Shown here: piece by piece, positions 14,105 to 19,651 of the stretch
Position numbering within the stretch: position 1 is the stretch's first letter
How the letters are laid out: every line of letters starts with the position of its first letter
Assembly: GCA_050246435.1 (NCBI GenBank)
Contig: JBFWWB010000041.1
Coordinates: 1-20,514, forward strand
Source: JAKFWI01 sp050246435
Lineage (GTDB): Bacteria > Pseudomonadota > Alphaproteobacteria > Caulobacterales > Aquidulcibacteraceae
DNA length: 20,514 nt
Direction: 5' to 3'
Translations under genes and position numbers: made by a program
Notes under the pieces: model-generated
What the model was told of the DNA's origin: nothing
Seen by the model: only the letters and a program-made list of their open reading frames with translations
The model's database searches: none

Positions 14105-14205
14105 GCGCGGAACAGTATTGCGGTTCCGCAGGCGCAATGGAATGGCGCGCCGCCGCCTAGAATTCGCCGTGCTGGCGCGTTTTCCTGCGGCGAACAGGAG
14201 GGATC

Positions 14206-14607
14206 ATGCGCGCCGCCATCGTCGCCATCGCCATGCTTGCGGGCGCCGGCCCCGCGCTCGCCGCCGCGGCGATCCAGGCGGGGGAGGCGAAAGCGACCTT
14301 CTTCGGCCTCGATATGGGCGGCGTCTACAAGCCGGATGGCGCGCCTTGGCGCGAATGCATCACGCCGGCTGGTGAAACGACCTATTGGATGGACGGCGCG
14401 GTCGACAAGGGCCGCCTGAGCGTGCGCGACGATGGCGCGCTCTGTTTCTCCTATGCGTCTTCGCAATACCAGCGGCAGAGTTGTTATTGGGCCGTGCGCG
14501 AAGGCCAGGGCTGGCGCTTCACCAACGTGCACGATCCCGAAGTGGTGTTCCTGGCGCAGCGCGCGCAGCGGGTGAAAACCTGCGCTGGAAACGATGCGGT
14601 GTCGTAA
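14206..14607 (+). CDS. Small secreted protein with four Cys
   Basis: A 133-residue exported protein of unknown function. The signal peptide is about residues 1-20 (MRAAIVAIAMLAGAGPALAA). The mature part contains Cys51, Cys80, Cys93 and Cys126, which could form two disulfides in the periplasm, and a pattern GRLSVRDDGALCFSY (69-83) followed by SCYWAVREGQGWRF (92-105). This DG-x-x-CF ... SCY ... G-x-x-W-F arrangement recurs, as far as I recall, in small alphaproteobacterial secreted proteins of unknown role. A strong AGGAGGG directly before the ATG fixes the start. The gene ends nine bases from the fliE stop on the opposite strand. Confidence 0.8.
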   Translation: MRAAIVAIAMLAGAGPALAAAAIQAGEAKATFFGLDMGGVYKPDGAPWRECITPAGETTYWMDGAVDKGRLSVRDDGALCFSYASSQYQRQSCYWAVREGQGWRFTNVHDPEVVFLAQRAQRVKTCAGNDAVS

Positions 14608-14616
14608 AGGGCGGCG

Positions 14617-14919
14617 TTAGATCGGCATCCGCAGGATTTCCTGGTACGCCTGGATCACCTGGTCGCGCACGGCCACCACCGTCTCCAGCGTGCTTTCCGC
14701 CGCCGAAATCGCTGTGACGACGTCGACGATGTCGGCCTTGCCTGCGGCGGCCAGATAACTCTGATGTTCGGCGGCCTTCGTCGAGGATTGCGCATCGGCC
14801 AGCGCGTTCTTCACCAGCGCGCCGAAGTCGATCTCCTGCACGCCGTCGGCGATCTGGCTCTGCGCGCTTTTAGCGACCGCTTGATAGGCCTTCGAGGCTG
14901 ATAACGGATCGATCGGCAT
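14617..14919 (-). CDS. fliE: Flagellar hook-basal body protein FliE
   Basis: FliE links the MS ring to the proximal rod and is among the first substrates of the flagellar export gate. The 100-residue product has the family profile: a short N-terminus (MPIDPLSASKAYQ), IDFGALVKNALADA (35-48), then the C-terminal rod-like helix with ADIVDVVTAISAAESTLETV and VRDQVIQAYQEILRMPI at the end, whose QAYQEILRMPI is the family signature. The ATG at 14919 overlaps the TAA of the preceding 54-aa ORF (TAATG); a TTG at 14934 would lie inside that ORF. It is the last gene of the flgB-flgC-ORF-fliE operon. Confidence 0.97.
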   Translation of the reverse strand: MPIDPLSASKAYQAVAKSAQSQIADGVQEIDFGALVKNALADAQSSTKAAEHQSYLAAAGKADIVDVVTAISAAESTLETVVAVRDQVIQAYQEILRMPI

Positions 14920-15083
14920 TAGCGGCGCACCCAACTCAAGGCCGGCGCGCGTTGCTCAACCACCGGCACCATCCGGCGCGAACGCCGGAAGAGGCCGCGC
15001 AGCAGATCGCGCCGCAGCGGGCGGTCGAACAGGGCGCCCAGCAGCAGGGGAGCTGCGCGGAGAAAATAGAGAGCCAGCGTCAT
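14919..15083 (-). CDS. Putative 54-aa small protein between flgC and fliE
   Basis: An open frame of 54 codons fills the whole flgC-fliE gap. The ATG at 15083 is four bases after the flgC stop (TAAGGCGATG), and its TAA overlaps the fliE ATG (TAATG). The product begins MTLALYFLRAAPLLLGALFD, a hydrophobic stretch long enough for one membrane segment, then turns strongly basic (RPLRRDLLRGLFRRSRR), with a Val-rich middle and WVRR at the end. I recognise no family. The exact fit between two stop/start junctions, keeping the operon coupled, is the main argument that it is translated. The ribosome site (AAGG, very close to the ATG) is weak, and termination-reinitiation is more likely. If real it may be a membrane-associated flagellar accessory or assembly protein; that is inference. 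Confidence 0.55.
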   Translation of the reverse strand: MTLALYFLRAAPLLLGALFDRPLRRDLLRGLFRRSRRMVPVVEQRAPALSWVRR

Positions 15084-15087
15084 CGCC

Positions 15088-15498
15088 TTAGCGCCGCAGC
15101 AGATCGAGCGCGCGCGAGGTCATCGCGCGCGCGGCGTCGATCATGTTGAGGTTGGCCTCGTAGGCGCGGCTTGCTTCGCGCAGGTCCATCATCTCGATGA
15201 GGGATTCGACGTTGGGCAGCTTCACATAGCCCTTGTCGTCGGCGGCGGGATGGCCCGGATTGTACTGCAGCTTGAAATCGCTCTGGTCGTATTCCGCCCC
15301 GGCGATCTTCACGCCTTGCGCACCATCCTCCAGCCGCTCGGTCTTGAGGATCGGGATGCGGCGGCGGAACGGATCGGCGCCGGGCGTTTGCCCGGTAGAG
15401 TCCGAGTTGGCGACGTTTTCGGCGGTGATGCGCATGCGCAAGGTCTGCGCGCGCATGCCGGAGGCGGCCGCGGCCATCGCGGCGGAGAGATCGCTCAT
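15088..15498 (-). CDS. flgC: Flagellar basal-body rod protein FlgC
   Basis: Proximal rod subunit, exported through the flagellar type III gate into the periplasm. The product has 136 residues, the usual size. The N-terminal rod motif is AASGMRAQTLRMRITAENVANSDSTG (11-36), with the ENVAN(S/A)xSTG signature of axial proteins. The C-terminal part has GYVKLPNVESLIEMMDLREASRAYEANLNM, the flagellar rod C-terminal motif, and LLRR at the end. An A/G-rich AAAGG lies eight bases before the ATG. FlgB lies upstream with a 25-base gap; the 54-aa ORF and fliE follow. Confidence 0.97.
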   Translation of the reverse strand: MSDLSAAMAAAASGMRAQTLRMRITAENVANSDSTGQTPGADPFRRRIPILKTERLEDGAQGVKIAGAEYDQSDFKLQYNPGHPAADDKGYVKLPNVESLIEMMDLREASRAYEANLNMIDAARAMTSRALDLLRR

Positions 15499-15523
15499 CG
15501 GGAATGCCTTTCATTCATCGCCG

Positions 15524-15946
15524 TCACCGCCCCGGCGCCTTGATCGCCATGCGCACCATCTGCAGTCCCTTCTGATAGAGCGCGATGCCCGTCTCATAAG
15601 CGCTGCGCGTCTCGGCCTGCTTCAGCATCTGGTCTTCCAGGATGACGGCGTTCCCGTCGATCGTGGTTTCGGAGTCCGCCGCTTTCACGATGCGCACGTC
15701 GCCTGCGCCGCCGCCGGCCCCAGCGAGGTGACCTTGCTGCGTGCGCGCCAGGCGCACGAATCCCGCCTGCGCGGGCTGGGCGATCGCTTCGAGCGTGCGG
15801 GCGAAGGATTTTGCGTCAGTGTCGCGCGGGGCGTAGCCGGGCGTGGAGGCGTTCGCGATATTTTCCGCCACCAGGCGCTGGCGCTCGCCCAGATAATGGA
15901 GCTGCGCACGCAAGACGGCGAAGAACGGGGATTGGGCGAGGTCCAC
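15524..15946 (-). CDS. flgB: Flagellar basal-body rod protein FlgB
   Basis: Proximal rod subunit, first gene of the leftward operon. The 140-residue product shows the rod N-terminus LHYLGERQRLVAENIANASTPGYAPRDTDAKSF (16-48), with the ENIAN(A)STPGY axial motif, and a C-terminal helix DGNAVILEDQMLKQAETRSAYETGIALYQKGLQMVRMAI, including the VxLExxMLK-like block of FlgB. Translation begins at a GTG (15946) with GGAG eight bases upstream. There is no in-frame ATG near it. The start is about 40 bases from the CtrA-type box, on the side that would be transcribed leftward. Confidence 0.97.
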   Translation of the reverse strand: MDLAQSPFFAVLRAQLHYLGERQRLVAENIANASTPGYAPRDTDAKSFARTLEAIAQPAQAGFVRLARTQQGHLAGAGGGAGDVRIVKAADSETTIDGNAVILEDQMLKQAETRSAYETGIALYQKGLQMVRMAIKAPGR

Positions 15947-15985
15947 GCAAGGCTCCAGAGTGACTCACAGGCTGGGCGCTTATGG

Positions 15986-16000
15986 TTAATCCACTCTTAA
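15986..16000. promoter_or_regulatory. CtrA-type box (TTAA-N7-TTAA) in the flgB/fliO control region
   Basis: TTAATCCACTCTTAA is a perfect TTAA-N7-TTAA inverted half-site pair. Read leftward it continues as TTAACCAT, the preferred extension of the Caulobacter CtrA box. It lies in the 117-base divergent gap between flgB and fliO, 40 and 64 bases from the two starts. Two GACTC sites (15962-15966 and 16009-16013), the methylation target of CcrM-type enzymes, flank it. CtrA control of both operons is inferred from the consensus; TTAA is rare in this GC-rich sequence. Confidence 0.75.
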
Positions 16001-16063
16001 GCGCGCCCGACTCGCATTACCCCAGCCCGATAGGCCTTCAGAACGGAAGGGGCGGCGGGCGCC

Positions 16064-16348
16064 ATGCATTGGCTGGACTGGCTGAAGGCGTTCTTTGCGC
16101 TGATTTTTGTGCTGGGCCTCATCGCAGCGACCGCCCTCGCGGCGCGCCGGATGGGGATGCTGCAAGCGCCCGCGCCGGGCGGCAAGCGGCGGATGAGTGT
16201 GGTGGAAAGCCTGTTCCTCGATCCGCGCCGGCGTTTGCTTATCGTGCGGGTGGACGCGGAAGAGCATGTGCTGCTGCTTTCCGCCACGCACGACGTGGTG
16301 GTGGCCAGCCGGCCCGCGTCCTCAGCCCCCGCGGATGCCCCGACATGA
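16064..16348 (+). CDS. fliO: Flagellar biosynthesis protein FliO-like
   Basis: Short membrane protein (94 residues) that helps FliP assemble into the flagellar export gate. One transmembrane segment is clear at residues 7-26 (LKAFFALIFVLGLIAATALA). The cytoplasmic part contains MSVVESLFLDPRRRLLIVRVDAEEHVLLLSATHDVVVA (44-81), the typical FliO block with a basic DPRRRL and VDxxEHxLLL. FliO proteins are poorly conserved, so the identification relies on this block and on its position before fliP. The TGA overlaps the fliP ATG (ATGA). The start ATG at 16064 has a G-rich but imperfect ribosome site. Confidence 0.87.
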   Translation: MHWLDWLKAFFALIFVLGLIAATALAARRMGMLQAPAPGGKRRMSVVESLFLDPRRRLLIVRVDAEEHVLLLSATHDVVVASRPASSAPADAPT

Positions 16349-17124
16349 CCTGGCAGGCGGTGCGGCGCTGGCTGCGGCTGACGATTTTCGCGCTGGGCGC
16401 CGCTTATCTCGGCGTGTTCGCCGGCGGGATGGCGCATGCGCAGGCGGCGATCAACGTCGACCTGGGCACCGGCTCAGGCCTGACCGAGCGGGTGTTTCAG
16501 CTTCTGGCGCTGGTCACCGTGCTGTCGATCGCGCCGTCTGTGCTGATCATGACGACATGCTTCGTGCGCATCGTTGTGGTGCTGTCGCTGCTGCGCACGG
16601 CCATCGGGCTGCAGCAGGCGCCGCCGAACGCCGTGCTGATTTCGCTGGCGCTTTTCCTCACGGCTTTCGTGATGGCCCCGACATGGGAGCAGGCCTACAC
16701 GCAAGGCGTCAAGCCGGCGATGGAGGATCAGGTCGAGCTGACCGAGGCGTATCCGAAGATCGTGGCGCCGCTGCGCGCCTTCATGATCAAGCACACGCGC
16801 GAGAAGGATCTGGCGCTGTTCGTCGAGCTTTCGAAGCAGCCGATGCCGTCCACGCCGGATGCGCTGCCGATGCGCATCTGCATACCGGCGTTCATGATTT
16901 CCGAGTTGAAGCGCGCCTTCGAGATCGGCTTCATGTTGTTCATCCCGTTCCTCATCATCGATCTGGTCATTGCATCACTGCTGATGAGCATGGGGATGAT
17001 GATGGTGCCGCCGGTGACGATCAGCCTGCCGTTCAAGCTGATTTTCTTCGTGCTGGTGGACGGCTGGCGGCTCGTGGCGGGCAGCCTTGTGGAAAGCTTT
17101 TCCAACGGCCCGCCGCCGGGATAG
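16345..17124 (+). CDS. fliP: Flagellar biosynthesis protein FliP
   Basis: Core subunit of the FliPQR export gate in the flagellar type III secretion system. The 259-residue product starts with a cleavable signal peptide (about 1-32, ending GGMAHA), as usual for FliP. Conserved blocks are VTVLSIAPSVLIMTTCFVRIVVVLSLLRTAIGLQQAPPNAVLISLALFLTAFVMAP (55-110), then CIPAFMISELKRAFEIGFMLFIPFLIIDLVIASLLMSMGMMMVPP and ISLPFKLIFFVLVDGWRL near the C-terminus; the last two are FliP signatures. The protein ends SNGPPPG. It is coupled to fliO and followed by a 271-base gap that contains a small antisense ORF, unlike loci where fliQ follows directly. Confidence 0.98.
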   Translation: MTWQAVRRWLRLTIFALGAAYLGVFAGGMAHAQAAINVDLGTGSGLTERVFQLLALVTVLSIAPSVLIMTTCFVRIVVVLSLLRTAIGLQQAPPNAVLISLALFLTAFVMAPTWEQAYTQGVKPAMEDQVELTEAYPKIVAPLRAFMIKHTREKDLALFVELSKQPMPSTPDALPMRICIPAFMISELKRAFEIGFMLFIPFLIIDLVIASLLMSMGMMMVPPVTISLPFKLIFFVLVDGWRLVAGSLVESFSNGPPPG

Positions 17125-17131
17125 CGCCGCC

Positions 17132-17236
17132 TTAGCCGCGCAGACCCAGATCGGCGAGGATGCGGGCGTTGTAGGCGTCGGATTGGCGATGCAGCGCCAG
17201 GCGCACCCGGCGCATCAGCAGACGAACGAGACCCAT
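17132..17236 (-). CDS. Putative 34-aa ORF antisense between fliP and fliQ
   Basis: A 34-codon frame on the minus strand: MGLVRLLMRRVRLALHRQSD, then AYNARILADLGLRG. The G-rich GGGGGGAACGG directly before the ATG is a reasonable ribosome site. The composition (N-terminal basic helix, then a D-x-x-L-x-D-L/I-G-L motif) weakly resembles the small DUF1127 (YjiS-like) proteins that are abundant in alphaproteobacteria, where the motif reads DxxLxDIGL. At 34 residues it is shorter than the usual 45-50. It sits between fliP and the CtrA-like box, convergent with fliP and divergent from fliQ. It is translation-competent by inspection, but chance cannot be excluded. Confidence 0.45.
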   Translation of the reverse strand: MGLVRLLMRRVRLALHRQSDAYNARILADLGLRG

Positions 17237-17338
17237 CCGTTCCCCCCATGCGTCAATTGCCGATGATTCTACGCGCGCAAGATTGGGAAATCGTTTCCGG
17301 CCGCTGCGCGCACGCGCCGTTGTGGATGAGAATCATGG

Positions 17339-17353
17339 TTAACCCCGAATTCA
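17339..17353. promoter_or_regulatory. CtrA-like box upstream of fliQ (one mismatch)
   Basis: TTAACCCCGAATTCA is TTAA-N7-TTCA, one base from the perfect CtrA consensus. Read leftward it gives TGAA-N7-TTAACCAT, including the preferred TTAACCAT extension. It lies 42 bases before the fliQ ATG. A GAATC (17330-17334) sits just upstream and a GATTC (17265-17269) further away. Control of fliQ by CtrA is known from Caulobacter and inferred here. Confidence 0.6.
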
Positions 17354-17395
17354 TGCTTACGCCTTCCTCATGCGGCGTGACCGGCGGAGAAGCCC

Positions 17396-17659
17396 ATGAA
17401 CGGCGCGGAAGTGCTCGACCTCGGCCGCGAGGCGATCTGGCTCACGGTGCTTATCTCCGCGCCGGTGATGCTCGTCGGCCTGGCCGTGGGATTCGGCGTT
17501 TCGCTGCTGCAGACCTTGACGCAGATTCAAGAGCAGACGCTCGTCTTCGTGCCGAAGATCATCTCGATCTTCGTGGCGCTGCTTTTGTTCCTGCCGATCA
17601 TGGGCGGGCTGCTCGGCAAATTCATGCAGGACATCTTCTTGCGCGTCGCCGCATACTGA
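17396..17659 (+). CDS. fliQ: Flagellar biosynthesis protein FliQ
   Basis: Two-helix subunit of the FliPQR export gate. The 87-residue product has both membrane hairpins: residues 15-40 (AIWLTVLISAPVMLVGLAVGFGVSLLQ) and 52-74 (PKIISIFVALLLFLPIMGGLLGKF), joined by the conserved LQTLTQIQEQTLVFVPK. GGAGAAG lies seven bases upstream of the ATG. A gap of 103 bases separates it from fliR. It is presumed to be the first gene of a fliQ-fliR-flhB-cckA operon, read from the CtrA-like promoter. Confidence 0.98.
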   Translation: MNGAEVLDLGREAIWLTVLISAPVMLVGLAVGFGVSLLQTLTQIQEQTLVFVPKIISIFVALLLFLPIMGGLLGKFMQDIFLRVAAY

Positions 17660-17702
17660 TCACGGCCGTTTACGCCACAGCTTTCCTTCCTCCGTGCGCG
17701 CA

Positions 17703-17727
17703 GGCGCGCGCGCGTAAAGGGCGCGCC
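17703..17727 (+). repeat. GC inverted repeat between fliQ and fliR
   Basis: GGCGCGC and GCGCGCC (7 bp stem, 11-base loop) lie in the 103-base fliQ-fliR gap. A further GGGCGC/GCGCCC pair follows just before the fliR start. No T-tract follows, so it is not a clear terminator; a translational or RNA-stability role is possible. Confidence 0.35.
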
Positions 17728-17762
17728 GGGTGGAGGGCGCTGCAGAACGAGCGCGCCCACGC

Positions 17763-18512
17763 ATGACATTCTGGGGCCTCGACGTTTATGCAGTGTTTTT
17801 ACTGTTCGCGCGTGTCGGTGCGATGGTGATGCTGTTGCCCGGCTTCGGCGAGGCGGCGATCCCCGCGCGCGTGCGGCTGGCTTTCGCGCTTGCGCTCACT
17901 CTGGCGCTGACGCCGATGCTCGCCCCCCTGATGCCGCACGAGCCGGCCAATCTGGGCGTGGCGATGGGCGCGCTGATCAGCGAGATCGCGGTGGGACTCA
18001 TGCTCGGCGGCGTGGCGCGCATGCTGATGGCCGCGCTCACCACGGCGGGCGAGGTCATCGGCATGGAGACGGGGCTCTCCTTCGCGCAGACCGCCGACCC
18101 CAGCCAGGGCCAGGCAGGCCAGGTGATCGCGATCTTTCTCGGTGTTCTCGGCGTCGCGCTGATTTTCGCCACCGATCTGCATCACGCGCTGATCGCCGCC
18201 GTCGTCGGCTCCTATCGCGTGTTCACGCCTGGCCATCTGCCCGACGTGGCGGACGCATCCGAGCTTGGCTTGCGCGCGGCGGGCGACAGTTTCCGTCTCG
18301 GCGTGCAGATCGCCGCTCCCCTGATGCTGGCGGGCGTTGTGTTCCGCGTCGGCCTCGGCGTGCTGAGCCGGCTCATTCCGCAGATCCAGGTGTTCTTCGT
18401 GGCGATGCCCGCCAACGTGCTGGGCGGCTTCATCCTATTGGCGCTGGTGCTCTCCAGCGGCGCGCTCGTGTGGCTCGATCGGCTCGAGCGCTTCACCCAA
18501 ACGCTGCAGTGA
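17763..18512 (+). CDS. fliR: Flagellar biosynthesis protein FliR
   Basis: Membrane subunit of the FliPQR export gate. The product has 249 residues with six or so hydrophobic segments (VYAVFLLFARVGAMVMLLPGFGEAAIPARVRLAFALALTLALTP at the N-terminus, then MGALISEIAVGLMLGGVARMLMAAL). The family blocks GEVIGMETGLSFAQTADPSQGQAG (about 95-118) and the C-terminal IPQIQVFFVAMPANVLGGFILLALVLSS are clear. The ATG at 17763 agrees with the family start; a GTG at 17730 in the same frame follows a GGTGGAG-like site but would add 11 polar residues. The ribosome site before the ATG is weak. flhB begins 11 bases after the stop. Confidence 0.97.
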   Translation: MTFWGLDVYAVFLLFARVGAMVMLLPGFGEAAIPARVRLAFALALTLALTPMLAPLMPHEPANLGVAMGALISEIAVGLMLGGVARMLMAALTTAGEVIGMETGLSFAQTADPSQGQAGQVIAIFLGVLGVALIFATDLHHALIAAVVGSYRVFTPGHLPDVADASELGLRAAGDSFRLGVQIAAPLMLAGVVFRVGLGVLSRLIPQIQVFFVAMPANVLGGFILLALVLSSGALVWLDRLERFTQTLQ

Positions 18513-18523
18513 GGCGCTAGGCG

Positions 18524-19630
18524 ATGGCGGACGAGGCCGATCAGGACGACAAGACAGAAGAACCGACGGCGCAGAAACTCGAGGAGGCGCGCCGGCGCGG
18601 CGAGGTCGTCTATTCCACGGAAGCCGCGGCCTGGATCATGCTGGCCGCCGGCGCCATCGCCACGGCGCTGTTCGCGGGATCGATGGCGCAAAGCCTGGGG
18701 CGGTTGCTCGTCGGCCTCTTTTCCGCCGCCGCGAACGTGGCGGTGGATGCAGCCTCCATGCGCCAGCTGTTCGCCGAGGTGTTGATGCGCGCCGGCGCGC
18801 CGCTGGGGCTGTTCGCGCTCGTGCTGATCGCAGCGGGGATCACCGCGCGCATTATTCAGGACAAGCCCACGTGGGCGGCGCAGCGCATGAAACCGAGTTT
18901 CGACCGCATCGATCCGGTGAAGGGCTTCGGGCGCGTGTTCGGGCCGGCAGCGTTCGGCAATTTCGCCAAGGCGGCGCTCAAATTCATCGTCATCGGGGCG
19001 GCGGCCTTATGGGCGCTATGGCCGCGCGACGGGGAAATCCTCTACGCCGCAACGCGCGATCTCTCGACCTTCTGGCCGATCGCGCAGGAGAAGGCGCTGG
19101 CGCTCGTCGGCGCATGCCTGGCGGCGTTTTCGGTGATCGCCGCGGGCGATTACTTCTTCACGCGGCGCAGCTACATGAAGCGCATGCGCATGACGCGGCG
19201 CGAAGTCCGCGACGAGTTGCGCCAATCCGAAGGCGATCCCCACATTCGCGCGAAGCTGCGCCAGGTCCGCGGCGAGCGCGCGCGCCGGCGCATGCTGGCG
19301 GCGGTGCCGCAGGCGACGGTGGTGGTCACCAACCCGACGCACTACGCCGTGGCGCTTAAATACGAGGCCGGCGAAACCGCAGCGCCGATCTGCGTCGCCA
19401 AGGGGGTCGATGAGGTCGCGCTGCGAATCAGGGAGACCGCGGAGGAGGCGCGCGTGCCGATCGTGGAGGATCCCCCGCTCGCGCGGGCTCTTTACGCTTC
19501 GGCAGAGATTGATGCCGCAATACCCCGCGAACACTACGAAGCTGTGGCTAAAGTGATCGGTTATGTCTTGCGTCTCGCCGCGCAGCGTAGGCGCAGAGGC
19601 GCCGCTCCGGTTCCGAATCGGCCACAATGA
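18524..19630 (+). CDS. flhB: Flagellar export gate protein FlhB
   Basis: Substrate-specificity switch of the flagellar type III export apparatus, in the inner membrane with a large cytoplasmic domain. The 368-residue product starts DKTEEPTAQKLEEARRRGEVVYSTE, the family N-terminal motif. Membrane helices lie near 35-60, 90-110, 145-165 and 190-210. The cytoplasmic domain carries the self-cleaving NPTH motif at residues 270-273 (cleavage between Asn270 and Pro271), followed by YAVALKY, ICVAKGVDEVALRIRETAEEARVPIVEDPPLARALYA and IPREHYEAVAKVIGYVLRL. The C-terminal tail is basic (RRRRGAA). A ribosome-like AGGCG precedes the ATG. cckA starts 21 bases downstream. Confidence 0.98.
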   Translation: MADEADQDDKTEEPTAQKLEEARRRGEVVYSTEAAAWIMLAAGAIATALFAGSMAQSLGRLLVGLFSAAANVAVDAASMRQLFAEVLMRAGAPLGLFALVLIAAGITARIIQDKPTWAAQRMKPSFDRIDPVKGFGRVFGPAAFGNFAKAALKFIVIGAAALWALWPRDGEILYAATRDLSTFWPIAQEKALALVGACLAAFSVIAAGDYFFTRRSYMKRMRMTRREVRDELRQSEGDPHIRAKLRQVRGERARRRMLAAVPQATVVVTNPTHYAVALKYEAGETAAPICVAKGVDEVALRIRETAEEARVPIVEDPPLARALYASAEIDAAIPREHYEAVAKVIGYVLRLAAQRRRRGAAPVPNRPQ

Positions 19631-19651
19631 CGACTCTGGAGCATTAGGCCC

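Noticed and set aside
14158..14163. TAGAAT as a -10 box for the small secreted protein
   Set aside because: The position is plausible, but no -35-like sequence lies at the right spacing; it includes the EcoRI-like GAATTC and may be chance.
15080..15514. A 144-codon minus frame with an ATG just upstream of flgC
   Set aside because: It is another frame of flgC; the FlgC frame has the axial protein signature and the expected length.
17248..17766. A plus frame of 172 codons starting between fliP and fliQ and running through fliQ
   Set aside because: It crosses fliQ in a different frame, has low-complexity Arg-rich sequence and no family match; the start is not preceded by a convincing ribosome site.
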